A stretch of 64,000 bases of DNA from Ruegeria sp. TM1040. GTDB lineage: Bacteria; Pseudomonadota; Alphaproteobacteria; Rhodobacterales; Rhodobacteraceae. Location: positions 953,501 to 1,017,500 of the forward strand of contig NC_008044.1 of assembly GCF_000014065.1 (NCBI RefSeq), read 5' to 3'. This document shows, piece after piece, positions 54,096 through 63,171 of this stretch (position 1 is the first letter of the stretch; each line of letters begins with the position of its first letter). The notes below the pieces were generated by a model. The model worked only from the letters and a program-made list of their open reading frames with translations, was not told the origin of the DNA and did no database searches. The position numbers and the translations under genes are program-made.

Positions 54096-55076
54096 TCAGG
54101 GCTGGCGGGTCTTGGCCATGGTTTGCGCCAGACGCAGGGCTTCGATGAGGCTGGAGGGATTGGCAAGACCTTTGCCAGCGATGTCGAACGCGGTGCCGTG
54201 ATCGGGGGATGTGCGGATGAAGGGCAGGCCAAGGGTGACATTGACGCCCTTGTCGAAGTCGAGCGTCTTGATCGGGATGAGCGCCTGATCGTGATACATC
54301 GCGATGGCCGCGTCATAGCGCGCGCGGGCGGCGGCGTGAAACAATGTGTCTGCCGGATGGGGACCGGTGAGCCGGTAGCCTTCGGTCTGCATCTCGCGGA
54401 TCAGTGCTTCGATCCAGTCACCTTCTTCCTGGCCCATGGCCCCGCCTTCGCCTGCATGCGGGTTGAGGCCAGTGACGGCGATGCGCGGGGCGGTGAGACC
54501 GAACTGGTCGCGCAGGCCACGGTCTGTAAGGGTGATGACGCGGCGCAGGTGGTCTGGTGTCAGCACTTCGGGCACGGCGCTCAGCGGAATGTGGATGGTG
54601 GCTGGCACCACCCGAAGAGCGGCGCTGGCCAGCATCATCACCACATGGTCGACCCCTCCAAGGGCTGCGAGGAACTCGGTGTGGCCGGGATAGGCAAAGC
54701 CGGCGCCATCAATCAGCGCTTTTTTGTGGATCGGAGCCGTGCAGAGCGCTGCGGCCTTGCCCGAAGTTACAAGCTCCACACCGGTCTTGATCGATTGGAT
54801 CACACCTGATGCGTTTTGCGGGTCGGCCTCGCCCTTGGTGGTGTTTCCGGCAAATTCCAAGGGCCATACCGGCAGCGCATCTGCGCTGACTTGCAACGCC
54901 TCTGCGGGGGCAGAGACGGGTTGCCAAGGGTGGGATGAGGGCAGGTGACGCGGATCGCCGATCCAGACGAAGGGGCAGTCCGCGCGCAGTTGATCCCATG
55001 CGGCGACAGCGATTTCCGGGCCGATCCCGGCAGGTTCGCCGCAGGAGAGAGCAATGACCTGCGGCGCGCCTGTCAT
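54096..55076 (-). CDS. pdxA: 4-hydroxythreonine-4-phosphate dehydrogenase
   Basis: A 326-residue NAD-dependent enzyme of pyridoxal phosphate synthesis. Recognised from SCGEPAGIGPEIA at the start, TAPIHKKALIDGAGFAYPGHTEFLA in the middle (seen in parts), GLNPHAGEGG, and MYHDQALIPIKTL with metal-binding histidines. It starts inside the surA end (ATGA). Its presence in the LPS operon is a conserved synteny rather than a pathway link. Confidence 0.97.
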   Translation of the reverse strand: MTGAPQVIALSCGEPAGIGPEIAVAAWDQLRADCPFVWIGDPRHLPSSHPWQPVSAPAEALQVSADALPVWPLEFAGNTTKGEADPQNASGVIQSIKTGVELVTSGKAAALCTAPIHKKALIDGAGFAYPGHTEFLAALGGVDHVVMMLASAALRVVPATIHIPLSAVPEVLTPDHLRRVITLTDRGLRDQFGLTAPRIAVTGLNPHAGEGGAMGQEEGDWIEALIREMQTEGYRLTGPHPADTLFHAAARARYDAAIAMYHDQALIPIKTLDFDKGVNVTLGLPFIRTSPDHGTAFDIAGKGLANPSSLIEALRLAQTMAKTRQP

Positions 55077-56347
55077 TGGAAATCGATCCGGGCGTTGGCC
55101 TTCAGCTGTTCGACATGGGCCTCGGCGAGTTCATTCAGGCGCTGTTGCACAAGAGCGTTGGCCACAGCGACACGGGCGTTTTCCTGCGAGGCGACAACTT
55201 CGCTGGTGCGGCCGCAGAGCATCACAAACAGAAGCGTCTGGCCGTTGTCACGGGTCAGCGTCGCGGAGGATTCATTCTCGTCGAAGCGAGAGAGTTCCAG
55301 CGCGATATCCTGTGGGATTGCACCGGGGGCCTCGCTGCCGCGGAACAGACGATCGGGGTCTTGCCCTTTGTTGATGCCATAGAGGTCATCGCAGGTGTCG
55401 ATCTCGTCGCGGATTTCAGTGGCGCGCGCAAGCGCCTCGGGGCTGCGCCCACCGGGGATGCGGTAGGTGGCGTAATCAATCGCGGCGTAGGTCGCGCTGC
55501 GCCCGTCCACCTCGCGTAGACCACGCATGCGGAAGATCGCGATGGCACCCTGCATGGGCAAGGGCTGGGTGATCTCGCCGGGTTCCAGCCCGAGGACCAC
55601 TTCTTGCAGCTGCGGAGGCAGGCGAGAGAGCGACATCCACGGCAGGCGTCCGCCGTCAGTGCGGCTGTCGGCGGCAGAGAATTGTGCCGCGGAGGCGGCG
55701 AAGGCCTCGGCGCGGGTCAGTTCGGAGATCTGGATCGCAAGATCCTGAACCTGTGCGGCGTTTTCTTGCGTGAGGGGAAGGATGATTTCAGACAGCAGCA
55801 CCTGAACGCTGCCGGAGCCAGCGGTGCCCATGGCACGATCAATTTCGGCTTCGGAGGGGCGGGCCTGCGACAGGAACCGGCCGCGGACATACTCGCGCCA
55901 GCCAAGACCTGCTGTGGTGAAATCACGCACGGTTTCCGGGGCGACACCGGCCTGGTTCAGGCTGGCGAGAAACTCCTCGAGCGTCAGATTGGCACGCTGC
56001 GCAAGCTCGCGCATGCCTTCGGTGACTTCTTCTTCACTGAGGGTCAGGCCCACGTCTTTCATGACCTGACGCTTGAGCCGATCCTCGATCAGATCATCGC
56101 GAGCGGTTTCAAACGGATCGCCCTGCACCGAGCCTAGAACGCTCAGGAAAAGGGCACGTTGCTCCAGTTCATAGGTGGTGATCACATCCTCGTTGACGGT
56201 GATCGCGGGCGAGAACAGCCCCTGTGCCTGAAGATCCGCCGGGGCAGCCGCGGCAATGGCAAGCGCCAGACCTGCTGCGTAGCTCGCGCGACGGGTCCAG
56301 TTGATCAGGGCCAGCGAAATCTGGCGGAAGGTTAGGTTTTGCTGCAT
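55073..56347 (-). CDS. surA: SurA-like periplasmic chaperone/prolyl isomerase
   Basis: A 424-residue exported folding factor for outer-membrane proteins. A signal peptide (about 1-42, ending LQAQG) is followed by a SurA N-terminal helical domain (ITVNEDVITTYELEQRALFL) and one parvulin domain around 175-280. The C-terminal helices return to the SurA core fold. The start overlaps lptD by 16 bases and the stop overlaps pdxA. Working next to LptD is fitting, since LptD is a SurA client. Confidence 0.9.
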   Translation of the reverse strand: MQQNLTFRQISLALINWTRRASYAAGLALAIAAAAPADLQAQGLFSPAITVNEDVITTYELEQRALFLSVLGSVQGDPFETARDDLIEDRLKRQVMKDVGLTLSEEEVTEGMRELAQRANLTLEEFLASLNQAGVAPETVRDFTTAGLGWREYVRGRFLSQARPSEAEIDRAMGTAGSGSVQVLLSEIILPLTQENAAQVQDLAIQISELTRAEAFAASAAQFSAADSRTDGGRLPWMSLSRLPPQLQEVVLGLEPGEITQPLPMQGAIAIFRMRGLREVDGRSATYAAIDYATYRIPGGRSPEALARATEIRDEIDTCDDLYGINKGQDPDRLFRGSEAPGAIPQDIALELSRFDENESSATLTRDNGQTLLFVMLCGRTSEVVASQENARVAVANALVQQRLNELAEAHVEQLKANARIDFQ

Positions 56348-58527
56348 GATCGCCTGCTTGTTGTGTTGCCGCTTTTGACGGAAAAGCCGTTGAGCGACAG
56401 TGTAAATCCGAAATCCGTTGATGGCTCAACACTTGTCGTCGAGGTATAGCGACGGCTGAGCGATAGGTCGAGTGTCACGCATTCATTGCTGTAGGTGAGG
56501 CCAAGACCTGCACGGGTCGCGCGCCCATCGGTAATGTCGTAGCGCATGTTGGCGCCCGCGCGCCATGTCTGGTTCAAGTCATAGGTGCCATCGAACCAGA
56601 GTTCCGAGGTTTCTTCCGTGCGGTTCTCGCTCGCGTCGGCCTGCAACCAAAGATAGCTCCCTGCAAGACTGACCCGGTCACGTTCCAGATCGCCGCGAAA
56701 CTCTGCCTTGGTCACCGACCACTCCTCGTCAAAGAGGGTGCGGGCGGTCAGCGTCAGGTCGTTGCGCAGGCCCAGCTGCCCCGCCACCAAGACGTTGGAG
56801 TTGCGGCCATCCAGCCCCGAGGAGGAGGTAAAGCCCGATTGCGCTTGATCGCGGTGGATCTGCGCAATGGTACCTGTTGCAAACCAGCCGGAGGTGTCGA
56901 AATGCGCAAAGTTCACGCCGTAAACAAACGTCTCGCCATCCTCGCGCACGTCGGATTCGGGGAACCGCGAGAGCGCCATCAGGTTGCCCTGATCGAACTC
57001 GGAGATATTGCTGGCCTCATTCGGGGTGTCGTCGCCATTCACATGGGTCCAGCCAAGCTGCACGATGGGCTCGAGCACCTGAACCGCCCCTGATGCGGTC
57101 TGGCGTGTCATCGGGCGGCGCAGGGTCAGCGCCGCCTTGGGCGTGACGCGGGTGGCATCATTGTCAAAGGCTGCATCATCTGACAGCGCAAAACTGTCGA
57201 TCCCGATCCCGGCGGTCCAGACCGATTCAATCCCCCAGGGCAAAATCCAGCTGCGCAGCCAGGTGGCATCGGCGGAAACCCGGCTCATGTCGCGCCCGTT
57301 GGCATCTGTGAGGGTGGCATCAAGCGAGGATTCGCGTCTGAATTGCGAGGCGTTGAGCCGCAGACGGAGCTCGCCGCCAACGGCCTTGGGAAAGAGGCGC
57401 TGCTCGAAGGTGCCGGTCACGATGGTCGAGGGAATGAAGTCCTGGTTCTCGGCGTCGCGCAGGGTTTTGTAGTTGGAGATCTTGCCTTCGATCAGCTGGT
57501 CGCGCCGCACCCGGATCAGCGAGATTTCGGAGCGAATGCGGTCGGTGTCAGAGATGTCATAGTCAGCGTAGTATCCGTCATCCGAGACAGTGTTCAGATC
57601 AAAGCTCAGCTTGAAGTCTCGCGGGATGTCGAAGGCGCCGCGCAGGCTGAGGTAGCCCCGGCCATCATCAGGCTGAATGTCATCGCGGCTGAAGGCGCCG
57701 GTGATCTCGATCTGGCCGTTGCGAAAGGCCTGACGGTAGCGCAGGTCGAGCGTTCTGGTCTTCTCGGACAGGTAGGGCGTGATGGTGAGGTCTCTGTGCG
57801 GGCCGATTGTTTTGAAATAGGGGATCTTCACCCCTACGCCAAGCGTCGAGGAACTGGAGAGAGAGGGCACCAGAAAGCCATCAGCCCGCTCGAGTGTTGG
57901 GTCTGGCAGGCGCAGTGCGGGAAAGTAAAAGACCGGAACATCTTTCACCATCAGCTGCGCACCCTCCAGATAGAGCTGGCGCTCAGCCTGATCATGGGTG
58001 ATGCGCTCGGCGCGGATCTGCCAGAGCGGGGGGCTGCCATCTTCGCAAACATGGCAAGAGGTCACGGCGGTCTTGTAGAGCTGCGAATAGCGCCCCTCGA
58101 CGCGGGTCATCTGCAGGGCTGCGAGCTGCACCTGCTGATCAAAGACCATCCGCGCCCCACGCAGGATGCCATTGCGCAATTCACTGTCCAGCTCGGCGGC
58201 ATTGGCGAGTACCGTGATCGAGCCGCTCTGGTCTATGCGGATCGGCCCCTCCATCTGAAGGATGCCGGTTTGGCGATCATAAGAGATGCGCCGCGCCTGA
58301 AGGCGGATATCGCCCTGAAATGCCTCGACATTTCCTTCGGCTACCAGCTTGCGGTCGGGGGATACAAATACCCGGTCCGCCACCAGCATCGCCGGGGCTG
58401 GGGTTTCCTGTGCAGAGGTCGCGTTTTGCGCCAGGGCGGGCGCTGCCGCAAGCGCCAACCACAGGGGTACCACCGTCCGCAGCAGCGCGCCTCGCCGCCG
58501 TTTCTTCAATTCAACCGTCTTCGGCAT
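56332..58527 (-). CDS. lptD: LPS-assembly outer-membrane protein LptD
   Basis: A 731-residue translocon that inserts LPS into the outer leaflet. Signal peptide 1-34 (ending ALAQ), OstA/LptA-like jellyroll about 45-150, and a beta-barrel to the C-terminus with alternating aromatic strands. Cysteines in TSCHVCED (near 160) and SNECVTL (near 700) are in the places used for LptD disulfides. The end (SRRSCSKT) overlaps surA and the start overlaps lptG by 17 bases. Confidence 0.95.
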   Translation of the reverse strand: MPKTVELKKRRRGALLRTVVPLWLALAAAPALAQNATSAQETPAPAMLVADRVFVSPDRKLVAEGNVEAFQGDIRLQARRISYDRQTGILQMEGPIRIDQSGSITVLANAAELDSELRNGILRGARMVFDQQVQLAALQMTRVEGRYSQLYKTAVTSCHVCEDGSPPLWQIRAERITHDQAERQLYLEGAQLMVKDVPVFYFPALRLPDPTLERADGFLVPSLSSSSTLGVGVKIPYFKTIGPHRDLTITPYLSEKTRTLDLRYRQAFRNGQIEITGAFSRDDIQPDDGRGYLSLRGAFDIPRDFKLSFDLNTVSDDGYYADYDISDTDRIRSEISLIRVRRDQLIEGKISNYKTLRDAENQDFIPSTIVTGTFEQRLFPKAVGGELRLRLNASQFRRESSLDATLTDANGRDMSRVSADATWLRSWILPWGIESVWTAGIGIDSFALSDDAAFDNDATRVTPKAALTLRRPMTRQTASGAVQVLEPIVQLGWTHVNGDDTPNEASNISEFDQGNLMALSRFPESDVREDGETFVYGVNFAHFDTSGWFATGTIAQIHRDQAQSGFTSSSGLDGRNSNVLVAGQLGLRNDLTLTARTLFDEEWSVTKAEFRGDLERDRVSLAGSYLWLQADASENRTEETSELWFDGTYDLNQTWRAGANMRYDITDGRATRAGLGLTYSNECVTLDLSLSRRYTSTTSVEPSTDFGFTLSLNGFSVKSGNTTSRRSCSKT

Positions 58528-59617
58528 GCAGGAGCAATCCCATCGTCAATAGTATCGAGGCCACCGGCGGCGCCCAGGCGGCCAGCAAGATCGGAATCTG
58601 CCCGTTTTCGCCCAATATCCGCGCGAAATTATGGACAAAGTAAAGCGCAAACCCCAGGAGAACCGAGGTCAGCACGGCAACGCCAGTCCCGCCAAGGCGG
58701 GTGTGGCGCATGGTAAAGGCAGCGCCCACCAGCACCATTGCCACCAGAAACAGGGGGCGTGCCAGTTCGACTTGCAGCCAGACCTGGAAACGGGTGGTTG
58801 AAAACCCGGCCTCGGAGAGAGACTGGATCGTCTGGGGCAGGTCATAAATCGAAATCCCCTCCGCATAGCCAAGCGTGTCGCGAATACGCTCATTGGTGAG
58901 CGTGGTGGGCAGGCGCAGCTCGTCATAGCGTTTGGCGCTGCGTTCGGGGTTCACACCAAGGATCAGCTGCCAGACTTTTGCATCGCGCAGCACCCAATCA
59001 TCGCCTTCAAGGCGCGCTTCGGCGGCAACGGTCCGCCGCGTTGGGCCGCCATCGGGCGCGTAGGTCAGGATCGAAACATCGTAGAGATAGAGGTTCTCGG
59101 CATCGCCCCGGTAGTTGGCAGCGTGAATAACCGACTGTCCGTTCTGTCCCCCCTGACGCAGCCAAAGGCCTTCTCCGCTCAGCGAAACTGCGGCGGGGCC
59201 ACCGGTCTGGCGGTAGCTTTCCGAGAGGGTCTCAAACCGGTTTGTGGTCGCCGCGACGATGGGATTGAGCGTGCTGACCGCAAGCCCCCCCAGCACCAGC
59301 GCCACCACCACTGGCGGCACGAGGGCCCGGATCCCCGAGCGCCCGATCGCGCGTGTGACCACCAGCTCGCTGCTGCGTGCCATGCCGACAAAAAGCACAA
59401 TCGTGGTCAGGATCATGATGAGCGGCAGGAACTCGCTAAAGGCTGCGGGCGCATTGAGCAGTGTCAGCTCCAACAACTGCCCAAACCGCAGGTCTTGCGC
59501 GTCAAAGCGGCGGAATTGTTCGCTGAGGTCGATCAGCATCACCAGACTCATGAGGACGGCGGCGATCACCATGAACCATTGCAAGAAGCGGCGGGCATAA
59601 TAGAGATCAAGGATCAT
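58511..59617 (-). CDS. lptG: LPS export permease LptG
   Basis: A 368-residue inner-membrane permease of the LptB2FG exporter. Three N-terminal membrane segments (about 12-32, 55-85, 100-120), a periplasmic jellyroll, and three C-terminal segments. It begins MILDLYYARRFLQWF, typical of the family. The start overlaps lptF by ATGA, which fits equal production of the two permease halves. Confidence 0.95.
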   Translation of the reverse strand: MILDLYYARRFLQWFMVIAAVLMSLVMLIDLSEQFRRFDAQDLRFGQLLELTLLNAPAAFSEFLPLIMILTTIVLFVGMARSSELVVTRAIGRSGIRALVPPVVVALVLGGLAVSTLNPIVAATTNRFETLSESYRQTGGPAAVSLSGEGLWLRQGGQNGQSVIHAANYRGDAENLYLYDVSILTYAPDGGPTRRTVAAEARLEGDDWVLRDAKVWQLILGVNPERSAKRYDELRLPTTLTNERIRDTLGYAEGISIYDLPQTIQSLSEAGFSTTRFQVWLQVELARPLFLVAMVLVGAAFTMRHTRLGGTGVAVLTSVLLGFALYFVHNFARILGENGQIPILLAAWAPPVASILLTMGLLLHAEDG

Positions 59618-60753
59618 GCGTCTGTCTCCTGCGTCTTGCGCCTCGTGAGCCGCATCAGGGCCTGCGGCCGCGTCGCCAGATGCAGAAACAGAACCGAAAT
59701 CATCACGCCCAACGTCGCAGGCAGGTAGATGAGCGGCCACATCGCCGCATTTTCCCGTACCGGGTCGGCGACGACCCCCCGCATGCCTTCGATCAGGATC
59801 AATAGCACAAAGGCCCCAAGCACCTGTTTCCAGATCCCAAAGCGACTGAAGCCCCCCATCAACAGGGTCGAGACCCCGATCATCACCACCGCAAAGGTCA
59901 CCGCCGCCCGCGCAAAACGCAGGTGCAACTCTTCGGCCTGAGCCCCGGCGCTATGGCCTTCCTCTTCGGTGATGCTTGCGCGTTCGCGCAGCAGATCAAG
60001 CGTGGGAATATTGCGCAGCGGGCGCGCGCCTGCAGCGCGTGCGGGCGAAAGATCCCCAAGCGGGTATGAAAAATCCGAGAACGCCGTGGTCGAAAGACGA
60101 TCGTTATGGGCCTCTTTGCGCTGCGCGAGCCCGTCCACGAGGATCAGGTGGGCTTCGTCGTCTTCACGCACCAGATAGGCGCGATCACTGGTGTATGTGA
60201 TTTCCACAGAGGGGTCGCGCTGATCTGTAAGGAATACATTCTGCAACGTTCCATCCGGCTCAATCGAGCCGATGAAAAACGTGATGCCCTCGCTTGGGTG
60301 GAGGAAACTCCCGGCATTCAACAGCTTGGCGCTGACGCTGCGCGAGAGTTCCGCCTCGCGAAACTGCATTTGCGCAAGCGAGGCCGGCAAGAGAAACAGG
60401 CTCAGGGCTGACATCATCGCAGCGCTCAACAGCCCAAAGACCATGGCCGGTCGGGCCAGTTGCCACGGGCTTGAGCCGGTTGCGCGCAATACCGTCAATT
60501 CGCTCTCAGAGTTCAGCCGGTTGGTGACCCAGACCGTCGCCGCAAACGCGGCCAGCGGGAGCACCATGCGCACAAGGTTCGGCAGGCTCAGCGCAGAGAT
60601 CTCGAGGAACGCGAGAACGCTTTGGCCATCGCCAATGAGCCAGTCAAACAGGCTTACGGCCCGGTTGATCCAGAACACGGCCACCAGAATCAAGGCAAAA
60701 AAGCCAAAGAACAAAAGATATTGCGACAGCACATATCTGTCGTAGCGTGACAC
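59614..60753 (-). CDS. lptF: LPS export permease LptF
   Basis: A 379-residue partner of LptG with the same six-segment layout and periplasmic jellyroll. The GTG start (encoding the first residue of MSRYDRYVLSQYLLFF) is chosen because GGGGGGAT lies upstream and the longer frame has no membrane-protein character. It is the first gene of lptF-lptG-lptD-surA-pdxA-rsmA and divergent from pepA, so the main promoter should lie in 60754-60974. Confidence 0.95.
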   Translation of the reverse strand: MSRYDRYVLSQYLLFFGFFALILVAVFWINRAVSLFDWLIGDGQSVLAFLEISALSLPNLVRMVLPLAAFAATVWVTNRLNSESELTVLRATGSSPWQLARPAMVFGLLSAAMMSALSLFLLPASLAQMQFREAELSRSVSAKLLNAGSFLHPSEGITFFIGSIEPDGTLQNVFLTDQRDPSVEITYTSDRAYLVREDDEAHLILVDGLAQRKEAHNDRLSTTAFSDFSYPLGDLSPARAAGARPLRNIPTLDLLRERASITEEEGHSAGAQAEELHLRFARAAVTFAVVMIGVSTLLMGGFSRFGIWKQVLGAFVLLILIEGMRGVVADPVRENAAMWPLIYLPATLGVMISVLFLHLATRPQALMRLTRRKTQETDA

Positions 60754-60974
60754 TCGATCCCCCCATAGATCTTGCGATCGAATTGTTCGCCGGACCTTAG
60801 AGGAATTGTGCGAAGGGGAAAACTGCAATCTTCCGCGCCAGATGTCGGATGGGCAAGGATTGCAATTGACGTGCTGCCGCACTGGTATTCGGGACCACCA
60901 GCCGCTACCTGTTAGGGGACGATCGCCGCGATGTCTGAACGGCGACACGAGCAGATCAACCACAGGAGACCCGA
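60754..60974. promoter_or_regulatory. Divergent promoter region of lptF and pepA
   Basis: 221 bases between divergent starts. It must hold promoters for the LPS operon and for pepA. No clear -35/-10 pair, operator or RNA structure stood out by eye. Confidence 0.4.
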
Positions 60975-62450
60975 ATGAGCGCGCTCACCCCGATCCGTTT
61001 TTCCGCCTTTGATCCCAAATCCCTGGCCGATGTCGAAGGTCATCTGGCTGTGGTGGTCACGCCCGAGGGCACAATGGATCAGGCCGCCCGCAGTGCCAAT
61101 CGGCTGACCAAGGGCGCGCTTGCCCGACTGATCGCCTCCGAGGCCTTTGCCAAAGCCAAGACCGGGCAGGTGATTACGCTGGCCTGGCCGGCCGGTCTTG
61201 CGGTCGAGGCGCTGCATGTCGTTGTCTTGCCGCGTCGCCTCACGCCGATCGAGGCCCGCAAGGCCGGGGCGAAACTTGCCGAGGCAAAAGGGCGCAAGCC
61301 GCTGGTTGTGAAGGCGGGGAACATGGCGCGCGCCGCGGATCTGGCGCTGGGTCTCGCGCTGCGCAGCTACAGCTTTGATGCACATAAATCCGCCGAGACC
61401 GAAAAGGCGGGCACCATCACGATCGGTCACAACAAGCCCGAAGAGATGGAGGCTGCCTTTGCGCCGCTCCTTGCGGTGGCCGAGGGCGTGCATATGACCC
61501 GTGATCTGGTCAGCGAGCCTGCAAACATCCTCACCACAACCGAGTTTGCCAACCGCCTCGAAGAGATGACCGAGCTTGGTCTCGAGGTCGAAGTCCTTGA
61601 GGAAGCCGAACTCGAAAAGCTTGGCATGCGCACGCTGCTCTGCGTGGGGCAGGGGTCTGCCAGCCCGTCCAAAGTGGTCGTGATGAAATGGAACGGCGCC
61701 GATGATAAAGAGGCCGCGCCTCTGGCCTTGGTCGGGAAGGGCGTGGTCTTTGACACTGGTGGCATCTCGTTGAAACCCGCCGCGGGCATGGAAGACATGA
61801 CCATGGATATGGGCGGGGCCGGCGTTGTTGCTGGCACAATGCGCACGCTTGCGCTGCGCAAGGCCAGAGCCAATGTGGTGGGACTTGTGGGGCTTGTTGA
61901 GAACATGCCCTCAAGCACCGCCATCCGCCCCGGTGACGTGGTTAAATCCATGAAGGGCGATACCGTCGAGATCATCAATACCGATGCCGAAGGGCGACTG
62001 GTGCTCTGTGATGTGCTCTGGTACGCGCAAGAGCGTTTCAAGCCCGCCGGGGTGATCGATCTGGCGACTCTGACAGGCGCAATCATCATTGGCCTTGGCC
62101 ATGAAAACGCAGGTGTCTTCTCAAATGACGATGCGCTCTGTGGAGCCTTCCTCAAAGCCGCCGACGCCGAAGGAGAAGGGGCTTGGCGCCTACCGCTCGG
62201 TCAAGCCTATGACGATCAGTTGAAATCCAATGTGGCGGATATGAAAAACGTTGGTGGTCGTCCGGCGGGGTCAATCACTGCGGCGCAGTTCCTCCAGCGT
62301 TTCATCAAGGAAGGCACGCCCTGGATTCATCTCGATATTGCAGGTGTGGCCTCGGTCAAGGCGGCAACGGACTATGCGCCCAAAGGGGCGACCGGCTGGG
62401 GGGTGATGGCACTCAACCGTCTGGTGCAAGATCAGTTCGAGGCCGAGTAA
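60975..62450 (+). CDS. pepA: Leucyl aminopeptidase (PepA/M17)
   Basis: A 491-residue cytosolic metallo-aminopeptidase. The catalytic domain has KGVVFDTGGISLKP near 255 and the M17 signature NTDAEGRLVL near 335; the metal ligands (Lys, Asp, Asp, Asp, Glu) are in place. PepA can also act as a DNA-binding protein in some species. AGGAG precedes the ATG. holC follows after six bases. Confidence 0.96.
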   Translation: MSALTPIRFSAFDPKSLADVEGHLAVVVTPEGTMDQAARSANRLTKGALARLIASEAFAKAKTGQVITLAWPAGLAVEALHVVVLPRRLTPIEARKAGAKLAEAKGRKPLVVKAGNMARAADLALGLALRSYSFDAHKSAETEKAGTITIGHNKPEEMEAAFAPLLAVAEGVHMTRDLVSEPANILTTTEFANRLEEMTELGLEVEVLEEAELEKLGMRTLLCVGQGSASPSKVVVMKWNGADDKEAAPLALVGKGVVFDTGGISLKPAAGMEDMTMDMGGAGVVAGTMRTLALRKARANVVGLVGLVENMPSSTAIRPGDVVKSMKGDTVEIINTDAEGRLVLCDVLWYAQERFKPAGVIDLATLTGAIIIGLGHENAGVFSNDDALCGAFLKAADAEGEGAWRLPLGQAYDDQLKSNVADMKNVGGRPAGSITAAQFLQRFIKEGTPWIHLDIAGVASVKAATDYAPKGATGWGVMALNRLVQDQFEAE

Positions 62451-62456
62451 CGCGCA

Positions 62457-62921
62457 ATGGGGGCCGCCTACTTCTACCATCTGACGCGCAAGCCCTTGCA
62501 GGAAACGCTTCCCGTGCTTCTTGACAAGGCGCGCGGCGCGGGCTGGCGAATTGCCGTGCGCGGCCGCGATCCCGAGCGGCTGGCGTGGCTCGATGATACG
62601 CTTTGGCTTGCGGGGGATGCGTCCTTTCTGCCCCACGGCATTGCAGGCGGCCCTCATGATGCGCTGCAACCGATCCTGCTCACCACTGCGTCGGAGGCTG
62701 CTAATGGCGCCGATTGCGTGATGTCCGTGGATGGTGCTGAGGTGCAGCCAGACGAGGTGGACGCGCTGGAGCGGGTCTGCATCCTCTTTGATGGCACAGA
62801 CCCCGAGGCCGTGCAGCATGCGCGCGGGCAATGGAAAAACCTCACTGCGGCAGGTTGCTTGGCACAGTATTGGTCCGAGGAAAGCGGTCGCTGGGAAAAA
62901 AAGGCTGAAAGCGGAGGCTGA
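62457..62921 (+). CDS. holC: DNA polymerase III chi subunit
   Basis: A 154-residue HolC, linking the clamp loader to single-strand binding protein. The family opener GAAYFYHLTRKPLQETLP and LWLAGDASFLPHG are clear, as is RVCILFDGTDPEAV. The pepA-holC pair is conserved. Its TGA stop overlaps the first bases of a family-B repeat hairpin. Confidence 0.95.
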   Translation: MGAAYFYHLTRKPLQETLPVLLDKARGAGWRIAVRGRDPERLAWLDDTLWLAGDASFLPHGIAGGPHDALQPILLTTASEAANGADCVMSVDGAEVQPDEVDALERVCILFDGTDPEAVQHARGQWKNLTAAGCLAQYWSEESGRWEKKAESGG

Positions 62922-62981
62922 GGGGCGCTGCCCCTCTTGGCCTGCGGCCAATTCACCCCGGGATACTTGGCGTTAGAAGAA
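62920..62981 (+). repeat. Hairpin-tail repeat, family B, copy after holC
   Basis: Hairpin GAGGGGC-GCT-GCCCCTC starts within the holC stop codon, then a second hairpin TTGGCC-TGC-GGCCAA, then ATTCACCCC, GGGATACTTGG and CGTTAGAAGAA. It is the closest match to the copy after tyrS. Confidence 0.8.
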
Positions 62982-63078
62982 CGCAAGATCCGCGGCGCCG
63001 AAGGATTTCGTTAACCGAGATCTGTCCTGATATATGTGCGGTACAGGCTGGGAAGCCGATGGCCGCGTTAGGAGAAGG

Positions 63079-63117
63079 CCTGCTGCAGCGGCGCGCGGCG
63101 TCTGTGCAGCAGGTTTT
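63079..63117 (+). terminator. Stem-loop with T run between the two family-B copies
   Basis: CCTGCTGCA (63079-63087) pairs with TGCAGCAGG (63105-63113), with TTTT following. It could end a holC read-through transcript or an unannotated small RNA beginning near 63040. Confidence 0.45.
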
Positions 63118-63118
63118 G

Positions 63119-63169
63119 CTTCTTCTAACCCAAAATATCCCCGCCGGAGGCACGCGCCCCAAGGCGCGT
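63119..63169 (-). repeat. Hairpin-tail repeat, family B, copy after the retropepsin gene
   Basis: On the minus strand, two bases after the stop codon: hairpin ACGCGCC-TTGG-GGCGCGT, then GTGCCTCCGGCGGGGATA, TTTTGG and GTTAGAAGAAG. It faces the copy at 62920, tail to tail. Confidence 0.75.
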
Positions 63170-63171
63170 TC

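Noticed and set aside
60754-60974. Upstream extension of lptF to an ATG at 60963
   Set aside because: The added residues are polar and unrelated; the GTG start has a GGGGGGAT site and gives the known family N-terminus.
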